A DNA stretch of 29,419 bases from RUG12395 sp034178705. Its GTDB lineage: Bacteria; Bacillota; Clostridia; Oscillospirales; CAG-272. The position numbers and the translations under genes were made by a program. The notes under the pieces are model-generated. The model did no database searches. It was not told the origin of the DNA and saw nothing but the letters and a program-made list of their open reading frames with translations. Where the stretch lies: positions 1 through 29,419 of the forward strand of contig JAXFQY010000063.1 in the NCBI GenBank assembly GCA_034178705.1. The letters are read 5' to 3'. Positions 1 through 8,433 of the stretch are shown piece after piece (the stretch's first letter is position 1; the number at the start of each line of letters is the position of its first letter).

Positions 1-248
1 CTTGTCCAAATCAAGTCGCCTTCGCTGAGTTTTCTCAACGCATTAATTGATTTAAGTCCAGAGGTGGCAGATTTTTGATCATAGTTATGGCGAAGTTCAT
101 CTCTGATTCTCCAATAATCATCTTCTCTTGTTTTCAGTGCACCCCAACCAACCCCAATTATTCCTTTCTCCTTGCAAAATGCTAACACATCATCATAAGA
201 AATACCTTCTTTTGGAGTAGGTTTTAATTGGATTCTTATAATTTCCAT
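1..248 (-). CDS. Hypothetical protein, N-terminal part, cut by window edge
   Basis: I do not firmly recognise this protein. The ATG at 248 has an AGGAGAG ribosome site about 7 bases upstream, and 82 codons stay open to the window edge. The peptide begins MEIIRIQLKPTPKEGISYDD, has a GIIGVGWGAL segment near residues 30-39, and ends in GDLIWT. The pairing of an 'IGVGWG' strand with a later 'GDLIWT' strand recalls the N-terminal part of small proteins found beside restriction or phage-defence genes, but that is a memory-based impression. Codons are AT-rich (AAA, ATT, GAT, TTA), unlike the GC-ending codons of the neighbouring genes, which suggests recent transfer. Most of the protein lies outside the window. 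Confidence 0.6.
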   Translation of the reverse strand, partial: MEIIRIQLKPTPKEGISYDDVLAFCKEKGIIGVGWGALKTREDDYWRIRDELRHNYDQKSATSGLKSINALRKLSEGDLIWT

Positions 249-280
249 CGTATTTGCTCTCCTATATAACCAATTTTCAA

Positions 281-313
281 AATTCCCTCCGCCGGGTTGC
301 GACGGAGGGAATT
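281..313 (-). terminator. Hairpin downstream of ppdK
   Basis: Perfect 11-bp inverted repeat (arms 281-291 and 303-313, 11-nt loop). It lies about 150 bases after the ppdK stop and between that stop and the start of the leftmost gene. On the minus strand it is followed by TTTTGAAAATT, a weak U-tract, so it probably ends ppdK transcription. Confidence 0.5.
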
Positions 314-326
314 CTTTGGATTATTC

Positions 327-462
327 TTAGATCAAGATATCGATTCGGATATCTTCCCACTGATTTGTCTTGAAGTGGTGGACGCTCGGTGCGATTTTGA
401 TAAATTCGCGGGCGTACGCCTCATCAACGGTCAATTCGGCGATTTTTAAGGGCCTTTTGGGA
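327..462 (-). other. Out-of-frame coding-like tail after ppdK
   Basis: The ppdK stop sits in the context GGA AAA TAA TCC. Reading on in the +1 frame from there gives about 45 further codons to a TAA at 327. The peptide includes RPLKIAELTVDEAYAREF and HHFKTNQWEDIRIDILI. Codon choice resembles a real gene (GCC, ATC, GAC, TAC, CGC, CACCAC, TTC, AAG). There is no ATG or GTG and no ribosome site, only one TTG at 434. PPDK is already full length at its own stop. This may be a degraded C-terminal fragment, a frameshifted extension or chance. Confidence 0.25.
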
Positions 463-3105
463 TTATTTTCCCTGCTCTTTAATAGCAGCCTGTGCAGCGG
501 CAAGACGGGCAATCGGGACACGGAACGGGCTGCAGGAAACATAGTCAAGACCGATACGGTCGCAGAACTCAACGGAAGACGGATCGCCGCCGTGCTCTCC
601 GCAGATTCCGATGTGAAGCTTCGGATTGGCTTCTCTGCCAAGCTTGATCGCCATTTCCATCAGTTTGCCGACGCCGGTCTGGTCGAGCTTTGCAAACGGG
701 TCGCTCTCATAGATTTTGTTCTCATAGTAAGAACCGAGGAACTTTCCTGCATCGTCGCGGGAGAAGCCGAAGGTCATCTGTGTCAGGTCATTTGTGCCGA
801 AGCAGAAGAAATCAGCTTCTTTGGCAATCTCATCGGCGGTCAAAGCGGCTCTCGGGATCTCGATCATCGTGCCAACCTCATAGTCCAGCTTGACGCCTGC
901 GGCGGCAATTTCCTCATCCGCGGTCTTCACAACCGTTTCTTTGACGAACTTCAGCTCCTTGACCTCGCCGACAAGCGGGATCATAATTTCCGGAACGATG
1001 GTCCAGTCGGGATGATTTTTCTTCACGTTGATCGCAGCACGGATAACGGCACGGGTCTGCATCTTTGCGATCTCCGGATAAGTGACGGTCAGACGGCAGC
1101 CGCGGTGACCCATCATCGGGTTGAACTCATGCAGCGCGGAAATAAGGGCCTTGATCTGCTCAACGGTCTTTCCTTGCGCCTTTGCCAGAGCGGCAATATC
1201 CGCTTCTTCAGTCGGGACAAACTCATGCAGCGGAGGATCGAGGAAGCGAATGCAGACCGGGCTGCCCTCCAATGCTTCATAGAGCTTCTCAAAGTCTCCC
1301 TGTTGATACGGCAGGATCTTATCCAGTGCCTTTTCTCTTCCCTCTACGGTGTCGGCACAGATCATTTCACGGAAGGCTGCAATGCGGTCTGCCTCAAAGA
1401 ACATATGCTCGGTACGGCAAAGACCGATACCCTCGGCACCCCATTCTTTTGCCTTCTTGGCGTCGCGCGGCGTATCCGCGTTGGTACGGACCTTCAGGCG
1501 GCGATACTTGTCCGCCCATGCCATGATTCTGCCGAACTCGCCCGCAATTGTTGCATCAACCGTCGGAATCGCCTCACCGTAAATATAACCGGTAGATCCG
1601 TCAATGGAAATGACGTCTCCCTCATGGTAGGTTCTGCCGGCAAGAGTGAACTTCTTATTTTCCTCATCCATTGCAATCTCGCCGCAGCCGGAAACGCAGC
1701 AGGTTCCCATGCCGCGCGCCACAACTGCCGCATGGCTGGTCATTCCGCCGCGAACGGTCAGGATTCCCTGTGCCGCCTTCATACCCTCGATATCCTCCGG
1801 GGAAGTCTCCAGACGGACAAGCACAACCTTCTTTCCGGCCGCCTTCCACTCTTTCGCGTCCTCTGCGGTGAAAACAATCTGTCCGCAGGCAGCGCCGGGA
1901 GAAGCGCCGAGACCGCGTCCGACCGGCCTTGCAGCCTTGATCGCCTTGGCATCAAACTGCGGGTGCAGAAGCGTGTCAAGGTTACGCGGGTCAATCATCA
2001 GAACCGCTTCCTTCTCGGAACGCATTCCTTCATCGACAAGATCACATGCAATTTTCAAAGCAGCCTGCGCGGTACGCTTGCCGCTGCGGCACTGGAGCAT
2101 GTAGAGCTTTCCGTTTTCTACGGTAAACTCCATATCCTGCATATCGCGGTAGCGCTTCTCAAGAATATCGCAGACCTCAACGAACTGCCGATAGGCATCC
2201 GGGAACTGATCTGCCATCTGACTGATCGGCATCGGGGTACGGACACCGGCAACGACATCCTCTCCCTGTGCATTGACAAGGAATTCGCCCATCAGCTTCT
2301 TTTCACCGGTCGCGGGGTCGCGGGTAAAGGCAACGCCGGTACCGGAATTGTTATTCAGGTTGCCGAAGACCATCGGCATAACGTTGACGGCAGTGCCCCA
2401 GCTGTACGGAATATCGTTGTCGCGGCGGTAAACGTTCGCACGCGGGTTATCCCAGCTGCGGAAGACAGCGCGGATTGCTTCGTAAAGCTGAACCTTTGGA
2501 TCAGACGGGAAATCCGTTCCGAGCTGCTTCTTGTATTCTGCCTTGAACTCAATCGCAAGCTCCTTGAGGTCGGCGGCGGTCAGATCAATATCAAACTGTA
2601 CGCCCTTCTTTGCCTTCATCTTGTCAATGAGCTGCTCAAAATACTTCTTTCCGACTTCCATAACCACGTCGGAGAACATCTGAATAAATCTTCTATAAGA
2701 ATCGTAGACAAACCTCTCGAATTTCGGGTCCGGGTTTGCCTGGATCATTGCGGCAACAACCTCGTCATTCAGACCGAGGTTCAGAATGGTATCCATCATA
2801 CCCGGCATGGATGCCCGTGCGCCGGAACGGACGGAAACAAGCAGAGGATTGGTCAGATCACCGAACTTCTTGCCGTTGATCCGCTCCATCTCCTCAATGT
2901 TCTTCATGATCTCCGCCATGATATCGTCATTGATCTTTCTGCCATCCTCGTAATACTGAGTGCACGCCTCGGTTGTAATTGTGAAGCCCTGAGGAACCGG
3001 AAGACCGATATGGGTCATCTCAGCCAGGTTTGCACCTTTGCCGCCGAGAAGCTCGCGCATGTCGGCATTGCCTTCGGTAAACAGATAGACATACTTTTTC
3101 TGCAT
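463..3105 (-). CDS. ppdK: Pyruvate, phosphate dikinase
   Basis: Reversibly interconverts pyruvate + ATP + Pi with PEP + AMP + PPi, a cytosolic step that lets fermenters run glycolysis on pyrophosphate or make PEP. At 880 residues it matches the usual bacterial length of about 875. The N-terminal ATP-grasp domain begins with GGKGANLAEM (21-30). The central phosphohistidine domain holds GGMTSHAAVVARGMG (453-467) with the swivelling catalytic His at 458. The C-terminal PEP/pyruvate barrel holds RTEH (564-567) and ICGEHGGD (834-841) with the catalytic Cys at 835, ending in SCSPFRVPIARLAAAQAAI. The ATG at 3105 follows a GGAGG site. It has its own promoter and appears monocistronic. A PPDK-regulating serine/threonine kinase-phosphatase is not visible nearby. 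Confidence 0.98.
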   Translation of the reverse strand: MQKKYVYLFTEGNADMRELLGGKGANLAEMTHIGLPVPQGFTITTEACTQYYEDGRKINDDIMAEIMKNIEEMERINGKKFGDLTNPLLVSVRSGARASMPGMMDTILNLGLNDEVVAAMIQANPDPKFERFVYDSYRRFIQMFSDVVMEVGKKYFEQLIDKMKAKKGVQFDIDLTAADLKELAIEFKAEYKKQLGTDFPSDPKVQLYEAIRAVFRSWDNPRANVYRRDNDIPYSWGTAVNVMPMVFGNLNNNSGTGVAFTRDPATGEKKLMGEFLVNAQGEDVVAGVRTPMPISQMADQFPDAYRQFVEVCDILEKRYRDMQDMEFTVENGKLYMLQCRSGKRTAQAALKIACDLVDEGMRSEKEAVLMIDPRNLDTLLHPQFDAKAIKAARPVGRGLGASPGAACGQIVFTAEDAKEWKAAGKKVVLVRLETSPEDIEGMKAAQGILTVRGGMTSHAAVVARGMGTCCVSGCGEIAMDEENKKFTLAGRTYHEGDVISIDGSTGYIYGEAIPTVDATIAGEFGRIMAWADKYRRLKVRTNADTPRDAKKAKEWGAEGIGLCRTEHMFFEADRIAAFREMICADTVEGREKALDKILPYQQGDFEKLYEALEGSPVCIRFLDPPLHEFVPTEEADIAALAKAQGKTVEQIKALISALHEFNPMMGHRGCRLTVTYPEIAKMQTRAVIRAAINVKKNHPDWTIVPEIMIPLVGEVKELKFVKETVVKTADEEIAAAGVKLDYEVGTMIEIPRAALTADEIAKEADFFCFGTNDLTQMTFGFSRDDAGKFLGSYYENKIYESDPFAKLDQTGVGKLMEMAIKLGREANPKLHIGICGEHGGDPSSVEFCDRIGLDYVSCSPFRVPIARLAAAQAAIKEQGK

Positions 3106-3156
3106 GAATAAACCTCCGTTTTTTAAATTATTATTACCTTTTTTTCAAGCTTTTTT

Positions 3157-3165
3157 ATTATATCA
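3157..3165 (-). promoter_or_regulatory. Extended -10 promoter of ppdK
   Basis: Minus-strand TGATATAAT (TG at 3165-3164, TATAAT at 3162-3157) lies about 50 bases before the ppdK start. No good -35 is visible, which fits an extended -10 promoter. The surrounding 100 bases are strongly A/T-rich. Confidence 0.6.
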
Positions 3166-3339
3166 TGTGTTTTCAGGAATTTCCATAGTTTTTGGCATTT
3201 TTTTGTTAAGAAAAAAACTTTTTTATAAACCGAAGAAGCGAACATTCTAAGACAAATCCTAACCCGGCCTTTCCTGCCTCCGGTTTTGTGAAGAAACGCA
3301 GAATTTGTCTTCCTTCTTTCTTCTTTTCTTCGCATAACA

Positions 3340-3370
3340 GACCCCGGCGGTCGTTCCGACCGCCGGGGTC
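3340..3370 (-). terminator. Terminator after the dnaC-like gene
   Basis: Perfect 14-bp GC-rich stem (3340-3353 with 3357-3370) and a 3-nt loop, about 90 bases past the dnaC-like stop and upstream of the ppdK promoter. The U-tract is poor on either strand, but the stem is very stable. Confidence 0.6.
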
Positions 3371-3458
3371 CGGTGTTTCTTAATGCTTCTGCCGATCGGA
3401 GCGAAAAAGGCTCCCCGTACGGTGCTTTTAACGATACGGATGTACGACACCCATACGG

Positions 3459-4427
3459 TCAGCGGATCTTCTGTCCGCGGATATCCCGTCCGACAAAGGG
3501 GAGAATCTGATATTCCCCAAACAGGCGGGAGGTTATGCGATCCCCGTAACGGTCGCGCAGTTCGTCTCTACCCAGGTTGGTGTTGACAATGACGGGCATT
3601 CCGGTAACAAGACGGGCATTCAGCACCTCATAGAGGCAGGAGACGGAAAACTGATTTCCCATTTCGGTTCCGAGATCATCGAGAATCAGAAGCTCTGCCT
3701 CAAAATATTTCTGGGTTCTGTCCTCGGGCTGCGTGTAATTGCTCCGGAAACGCTCGGTGCTGAAGTCATTGAACATCGTTTGGGCACTGCAGTAAAGCAC
3801 CGTATAGCCGGCAAACGCCACTTCCCGTGCGACAGCACAGCACAGATGGGTTTTCCCCAGACCTGTTGCACCGAAGAAAAGCAGATTGCCGCTGTTTTTG
3901 CCATGAAAGGCCGCTGCATACCTTTTTGCCGCGCGCAGTGTAATTTCCATCAGTGCCCGGTTTTCCTTCGTGTCGTTATAGTAATCCAGACTGAAGTTAT
4001 CAAAGCGGCAGGTACGGCAGAGCACTCCCAGCCCCGAGGACTCCAGCTGCGCTTCCGCAAGGGCGCGGCGAAGGCAGGAACACATCCCTTTTTCGGTATA
4101 TCCGGTATCCTTGCAAAGCTCACAATCGTAGTGTACATCCGCCTCCGCCGGGTCATAGCCGAGCTCTCTGAGAAGCGCCGTGCGGCGCTCCCTCAGCTGC
4201 TGTGCATATGTCCGCACCGCCGCAATGTTCTCCTCCCGGTTACCGGGTGCTCTTCCCGCGGCGAGCAGACGTGCGCCAATCCCGCCAAGCTCCCGCGTGA
4301 TCTCCGCAAACTCCTGTGAGCGCGCCGCAAGCGCATTACAGAAAACCTCCGCGCGCCTTTCGTTCTGCTCGCGGCGATCGTCGAACGTATTCATGACCTG
4401 CCGGTAAAGATCTCTGCCGTAGTTCAT
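3459..4427 (-). CDS. dnaC: DnaC/DnaI-type helicase-loader ATPase
   Basis: AAA+ ATPase expected to load the replicative helicase at the origin or during restart. The 322-residue protein has an N-terminal helical part, a Cys cluster CELCKDTGYTEKGMCSC (102-118) like the zinc-binding part of DnaI, Walker A GATGLGKT (186-193), Walker B LLILDDLG (246-253), and GDRITSRLFG (295-304) in the sensor/Arg-finger region. IstB transposition helpers share the ATPase core, but no transposase is adjacent and the Cys cluster plus the upstream DnaD-like gene favour the replication role. The ATG at 4427 has a GGAGAG site. It is the last gene of the icd-rex-dnaD operon, 51 bases after the dnaD-like stop, and is followed by a hairpin. 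Confidence 0.9.
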   Translation of the reverse strand: MNYGRDLYRQVMNTFDDRREQNERRAEVFCNALAARSQEFAEITRELGGIGARLLAAGRAPGNREENIAAVRTYAQQLRERRTALLRELGYDPAEADVHYDCELCKDTGYTEKGMCSCLRRALAEAQLESSGLGVLCRTCRFDNFSLDYYNDTKENRALMEITLRAAKRYAAAFHGKNSGNLLFFGATGLGKTHLCCAVAREVAFAGYTVLYCSAQTMFNDFSTERFRSNYTQPEDRTQKYFEAELLILDDLGTEMGNQFSVSCLYEVLNARLVTGMPVIVNTNLGRDELRDRYGDRITSRLFGEYQILPFVGRDIRGQKIR

Positions 4428-4478
4428 ATTCTCTCCGATCTTCCCGTTTTCGGGAATTCTATTCTCAGCGGAAGTGTC

Positions 4479-5456
4479 TCAGCGATCTCCTCCCGCATTT
4501 GCCATGCTGCGCTTCAGTGCCGCTTCAAAGAAATCATCCGTATCAAAGCTTCCGCGCACATTCTTCTTTTTCTCCTGACCCGCTCCGCGTGCTTCCTCCG
4601 CCGTACGGATTCCCTTTGCATACCAGTCCTCCAGTATTGTATCGCAATACGGAATGCTGGCCTTTCCGATCTTACGGACCGTCAGCTCGTATGCCTCCCG
4701 GATCAGCTCCTCGGTGTGACAGCGTTCAGAGGTCCAGCGTGTGAAAATCTCCGTTTCCTTCTTCGTCAGGGCGCGCTCCCCGATGCCGAACAAACGCCGC
4801 AGCATCCCTTCAGCGGAATGCAGCGCCGCTTCTCTTGAAAATTCCGCCTCAAGCTGAGGGGGGGTCAGGATTCCGCGCTCCACAAGACCTGATGCCATCC
4901 GGAGCGCATAGGTTACGTTTTTCTTATCCCGCTCCGCACAATGCGCAAGCAGCAGAAGGATGTATTCCCCGTCCAGACCGAGCGTTTCATGCATTGCGAT
5001 CACCGCATTGCTTTCGGTCGGATTGAAGGTTTTTCCGAGTGTTCGCTGGCAGGCATCGATCAGAGAGCCGAGCAGTTTATCCCGTCTGAGCAGCTCGTGA
5101 ATCTCCGCGCCGGTATACTCCGGCGTCTCCTCCGTACGAAGCGTGTTCGGAGTTCTGCCGGAAGAGGACTCCCGGGGCACTTTTCCCCTGCCGTCCTCGG
5201 CTTTTTCCTCTTTTTTCTCTGCACCCGGCATTCTTTTTGCCGTCCGGATCAGCCCGGCACCGCGGAGAAAAGCAAGCGCCCCCTCAAACTCCTCTGCGGT
5301 GAGTCCCGCCGCGGCGGGATCCGGAAGGGCGCCGTCCGACGCTGCAAGAAGCAGCAAGGTCTTCAGCTCTTCTCCGGTTGCCTCGGGAAGATGCCCAAGC
5401 AGCTCAGCGGGGACGCGGAGCACCTCTCCAGTATACTTTACCTCATACCGTTTCAC
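4479..5456 (-). CDS. dnaD: DnaD-domain replication initiation protein
   Basis: Probable primosome component acting with the DnaC/DnaI-type loader next to it. Of 325 residues, about 1-75 look like a winged-helix region. A charged, low-complexity linker (about 76-115) follows, then two DnaD-type helical units. The second contains the family hallmark YCDTILEDWYAKGI (270-283), matching the usual Y..xIL.xW...G pattern. The start is GTG, and its GTGA overlaps the rex stop by 4 bases, with GGAGGG upstream inside rex, so translation is probably coupled to rex. DnaD/DnaB paralogues and phage replication proteins share these domains, so the exact symbol is uncertain. Confidence 0.85.
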   Translation of the reverse strand: MKRYEVKYTGEVLRVPAELLGHLPEATGEELKTLLLLAASDGALPDPAAAGLTAEEFEGALAFLRGAGLIRTAKRMPGAEKKEEKAEDGRGKVPRESSSGRTPNTLRTEETPEYTGAEIHELLRRDKLLGSLIDACQRTLGKTFNPTESNAVIAMHETLGLDGEYILLLLAHCAERDKKNVTYALRMASGLVERGILTPPQLEAEFSREAALHSAEGMLRRLFGIGERALTKKETEIFTRWTSERCHTEELIREAYELTVRKIGKASIPYCDTILEDWYAKGIRTAEEARGAGQEKKKNVRGSFDTDDFFEAALKRSMANAGGDR

Positions 5457-6121
5457 TGTTCGCCCTCCGGCGCTTCATCATCCATCCTGCCGATTCCGTA
5501 GCAGAGCGTCATCAGGGTATCTCCGAGGTGGACGTTCTGCACGGTGGCATGCTCGGTATGCAACTCAACATTCGTGAAATTCCAGATTCCCCGTATGCCG
5601 GCGTGAAGCAAACGCTCCGCCGTATTGTGTGCGGCATCCCGCGGCACCGTCAGAACTGCGATATCGGGGGTTTCCTCCGAGCAATACTCCTCCAACTCCT
5701 CCATATCCCGGATGGTAAAGCCGCAGAAGCTCTGCCCGACAAGCGATGGCGCAATGTCAAAAAGCGCCGTGACCGTCACGCCGCGCTTGCGGAAAACCGG
5801 GCTGGATGCCAGCGCCCGCCCGAGGTTTCCGGTCCCGACAATGATCGCAGTATAGCCGCGATCCACGCCGAGGATCGACGCAATGTTATCATAAAGATAG
5901 GGCACACTGTAACCGTAACCCTGCTGCCCGAAGCCACCGAAGCAGTTCAGATCCTGCCGGATCTGGGAGGCGGTAACCCCCATCATCTCGGAAAGCTCCG
6001 TCGAGCTTGTCCGTTCCACTCCCGCGAAGCGCAGTTCGGACAGAAAGCGGAAATACCGCGGTAACCGCTTGATCACCGCGTCGCTGATCACCTTATCGCT
6101 ATGCTCTCTGCGCCCCTTCAT
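5453..6121 (-). CDS. rex: Redox-sensing transcriptional repressor Rex
   Basis: DNA-binding repressor that leaves its operators when NADH rises, controlling fermentation and respiration genes. The 222-residue form starting at the ATG at 6121 (MKGRREHS) matches the family length of about 210-225. An upstream ATG at 6196 would run into icd and add non-conserved residues. A winged-helix region occupies about 15-75, with SQIRQDLNCFGGFGQQGYGY (52-71) typical of Rex. It is followed by the Rossmann loop GTGNLG (96-101) and a C-terminal swapped helix. The ribosome site is modest (GGGG about 10 bases upstream). It sits 31 bases after icd and overlaps the dnaD-like gene, so NADH status could tune the operon if Rex autoregulates. 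I did not find a convincing Rex box. Confidence 0.96.
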   Translation of the reverse strand: MKGRREHSDKVISDAVIKRLPRYFRFLSELRFAGVERTSSTELSEMMGVTASQIRQDLNCFGGFGQQGYGYSVPYLYDNIASILGVDRGYTAIIVGTGNLGRALASSPVFRKRGVTVTALFDIAPSLVGQSFCGFTIRDMEELEEYCSEETPDIAVLTVPRDAAHNTAERLLHAGIRGIWNFTNVELHTEHATVQNVHLGDTLMTLCYGIGRMDDEAPEGEQ

Positions 6122-6152
6122 CTTTTTTCTACCCCGTTTTTCTGTATTTCGT

Positions 6153-7313
6153 TTACTGCGCCAGCGTCCCGAGCAGATACTCCGTGTACTCTGCACAGGT
6201 TGCCCCGCGATATTCGTCGATCTTCACCCGCGCCGTCTCACCCGTCGTCTCTGCAAGAGCCGCAGCCAGTCGGTCAGCCTCCGCCGTATAGCAGATGTGA
6301 CGTAAAAGCATCTCCGCCGCCTTAATAACGCTCTGCGGGTTTGCGTAATGCCCCTTCCCCTCGGCAATCATGCGCGGCGCGCTGCCGTGAATTGCCTCAA
6401 ACATGGCATAGCGGTCACCGATATTGGCGCTGCCGGCAGTTCCGACACCTCCCTGAATCTGTGCCGCCTCATCGGTAATGATATCGCCGTAAAGATTCGG
6501 AAGAAGAATCACCTTGAATTTGGTGCGCAGCGACTCATTGACGAGATTCGCCGCCATAATATCAATGTACCAGTCCTCTGTTGTGATTTCCGGATATTCC
6601 GATGCGATTTCATTGGCGATACGGGAGAACTTCCCGTCCGTTTTCTTCATGATATTCGCCTTTGTAACGATAGCAACATTGTCCTTGCCGTTATTTTTGG
6701 CAAAGCGGAATGCGGCACGTGCGATCCGGCGCGTGCCCGCGTCGGTCGTAACCTTGAAATCACATGCCAGCTTTCCGGGAATCTCCACGCCGCGGCTTCC
6801 GAGCACATATTCCCCTTCCGTGTTCTCCCGGAAGAAGGTCCAGTCAATTCCCTTTTCCGGCACGGAAACGGGGCGGACATTCGCGTACAGATCCAGCTCC
6901 CGGCGAAGAGCAACATTGGCGCTTTCCATATCCGGCGCGTCTGTTCCGCCCTTCGGTGTCGTTGTTGGACCCTTCAGAATCACATCGCACTGCTTGATGG
7001 CTGCAAGCACATCGTCCGGAACCGACTGTCCGCGCGCGAGACGGTTTTCAAGGGTCAGCCCCTCAATCACGCGCAGCTCACAACGCCCCGTCGCAAGCTT
7101 CTCCCGGAGCAAAAAGCGAAGAACCTTTTCGGCGCTTTCCATAATGATCGGTCCGATGCCGTCTCCCGCGACAAGTCCGATGACAACCTTCTCTTTTGTT
7201 GTATAGTCAACGGCTCCGGTATCCTGCTCCATCCGCTCCGCGCGGGCGAGCTGCTCCCGCAGTACCGTTTCGTACTTTTCCACACAGGCCTTGATCTCTG
7301 CTTCGTAGTTCAT
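6153..7313 (-). CDS. icd: NAD-type isocitrate/isopropylmalate dehydrogenase family protein
   Basis: Likely isocitrate dehydrogenase oxidising isocitrate to 2-oxoglutarate, the carbon skeleton for ammonium assimilation. The 386-residue reading uses the ATG at 7313, with AAAGGGGA upstream. An in-frame ATG at 7388 would overlap the promoter and encode only low-complexity residues. Motifs are AGDGIGP (49-55), the substrate Ser in SANVALRRELDLYANVRP (131-148), RENTEGEY (162-169), catalytic Lys in TKANIMKKTDGK (217-228), metal Asp in NLYGDIITDEAAQ (273-285) and cofactor loop AIHGSAP (308-314). RENTEGEY favours isocitrate or homoisocitrate over isopropylmalate substrates, and no leu genes are near. 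First gene of the icd-rex-dnaD-dnaC operon. Confidence 0.9.
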   Translation of the reverse strand: MNYEAEIKACVEKYETVLREQLARAERMEQDTGAVDYTTKEKVVIGLVAGDGIGPIIMESAEKVLRFLLREKLATGRCELRVIEGLTLENRLARGQSVPDDVLAAIKQCDVILKGPTTTPKGGTDAPDMESANVALRRELDLYANVRPVSVPEKGIDWTFFRENTEGEYVLGSRGVEIPGKLACDFKVTTDAGTRRIARAAFRFAKNNGKDNVAIVTKANIMKKTDGKFSRIANEIASEYPEITTEDWYIDIMAANLVNESLRTKFKVILLPNLYGDIITDEAAQIQGGVGTAGSANIGDRYAMFEAIHGSAPRMIAEGKGHYANPQSVIKAAEMLLRHICYTAEADRLAAALAETTGETARVKIDEYRGATCAEYTEYLLGTLAQ

Positions 7314-7344
7314 GATAATCCCCTTTGATAATGCTTTTTTGTTT

Positions 7345-7373
7345 TTTATAGTGTTTTTTGTTTTGCTTTCTAA
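7345..7373 (-). promoter_or_regulatory. Promoter of the icd-rex-dnaD-dnaC operon
   Basis: Minus-strand TTAGAA (7373-7368), 17-base spacer, TATAAA (7350-7345), about 30 bases before the icd start. It lies in a 102-base gap after tsaD, so icd need not depend on the galU-tsaD transcript. Confidence 0.5.
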
Positions 7374-7415
7374 TCCAGTTTTCAACACTTTGTCGAAAAC
7401 GTTTCTGCAAGTTTT

Positions 7416-8423
7416 TCAATCGGTAAAGGCATTCAGGCGTTCGTCCGCCCGCACGCCGGCAAGGAAATGATAGTATCCCGATGCCGCGACCATCGCTGCG
7501 TTGTCCCCGCAAAGAGCAACGGGAGGAATCCAGAGCCGTGCACCGCATTCCGCGCACGCTTCTCCGAGCGCACGGCGCAGATGGGAGTTGGCAGCAACCC
7601 CCCCGGCAACCACGACACGCCTGGTCCCGGTCAGACGGATCGCTTCCCGGCAGCGGCGGGCAATCCCCTCGCAAACCGCTGCGGTAAAGGATGCCGCAAG
7701 ATCGGCGCTGCATATCTCCGTGCCTGTCTGGCGCGCGCGGTGAATGGCGTTAAGAGCCGCGGTCTTCAATCCGGAAAAAGAAAAGTCGAGCCCTGCATCC
7801 GCGATCGCAGGCGACGGAAAATGGACGGCGCCGGGATTTCCCTCACAGGCAAGGCGATCCATCGCTGCTCCCCCCGGATAAGGCATTCCCAGCACACGCG
7901 CAACCTTGTCAAAGGCTTCGCCTGCCGCATCGTCCCGGGTTGAACCGAGCTCACGGAAGTCAATCCAGCTCTGCACATCATAAATTGTGGTATGCCCGCC
8001 CGAAACCGCAAAAGCGACAAACGGAGGCTCCGGAGGCTCCTCCAGCAGTGCAGCAGCAGTAATATGAGCACAGACATGCTCGACAGGGACCAGCGGGATC
8101 CCGTTCGAAACGGCAAGAGCTTTCGCAAAATTGACGCCGACCAAAAGAGCACCGATCAGGCCGGGTGAAGCCGTTACGGCCACCGCATCCAGGTCGCGAA
8201 GGGAGATGCCCGCCGCATCAAGAGCCGCCTCCGTCACACGGGAAATGCACTCAATGTGCGCACGTCCGGCAAGCTCCGGCACAACCCCGCCCCACAGGCG
8301 GTGCATCTCCACCTGAGAGGAGACAATATCGGATCGGATAATAAGCTTCCCCCCCTGCGATGAAACAACCGAAGCCGCCGTCTCGTCACAGGAGGACTCA
8401 ATCCCGAGAATTTTCATATTCAT
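7416..8423 (-). CDS. tsaD: tRNA N6-threonylcarbamoyladenosine transferase TsaD
   Basis: Transfers the threonylcarbamoyl group to A37 of ANN-decoding tRNAs, acting with TsaB, TsaC and TsaE, none of which is in this window. The 335 residues match the family. Conserved parts are GIESSCDETA (7-16), the metal-binding pair His116/His120 in VEHVCAHI, SGGHT (141-145), SFSGLKT (215-221), GGVAANSHLR (274-283) and CGDNAAM (305-311) with the third metal ligand Asp306-307 region. ATG codons at 8423 and 8417 are both possible. The only purine-rich site (GGAAGG) lies inside the rimI end, so translation is probably coupled. It is the last gene of the galU-dCMP deaminase-rimI-tsaD cluster, and rimI-tsaD adjacency is common in Firmicutes. 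Confidence 0.97.
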   Translation of the reverse strand: MNMKILGIESSCDETAASVVSSQGGKLIIRSDIVSSQVEMHRLWGGVVPELAGRAHIECISRVTEAALDAAGISLRDLDAVAVTASPGLIGALLVGVNFAKALAVSNGIPLVPVEHVCAHITAAALLEEPPEPPFVAFAVSGGHTTIYDVQSWIDFRELGSTRDDAAGEAFDKVARVLGMPYPGGAAMDRLACEGNPGAVHFPSPAIADAGLDFSFSGLKTAALNAIHRARQTGTEICSADLAASFTAAVCEGIARRCREAIRLTGTRRVVVAGGVAANSHLRRALGEACAECGARLWIPPVALCGDNAAMVAASGYYHFLAGVRADERLNAFTD

Positions 8424-8433
8424 AATAACAGTT

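Noticed and set aside
370..3111. 913-codon open frame on the plus strand, opposite ppdK
   Set aside because: It mirrors ppdK, has no sensible domain pattern and no ribosome site. It results from GC-rich RNY codons on the other strand.
3459..4427. IstB transposition helper
   Set aside because: The ATPase core fits, but the Cys cluster, the DnaD partner and the lack of a transposase point to a helicase loader.
7377..7399. GTTTTC...GAAAAC inverted repeat before icd as a Rex operator or tsaD terminator
   Set aside because: It does not match the TTGTTAA-type Rex box, and no U-run follows.
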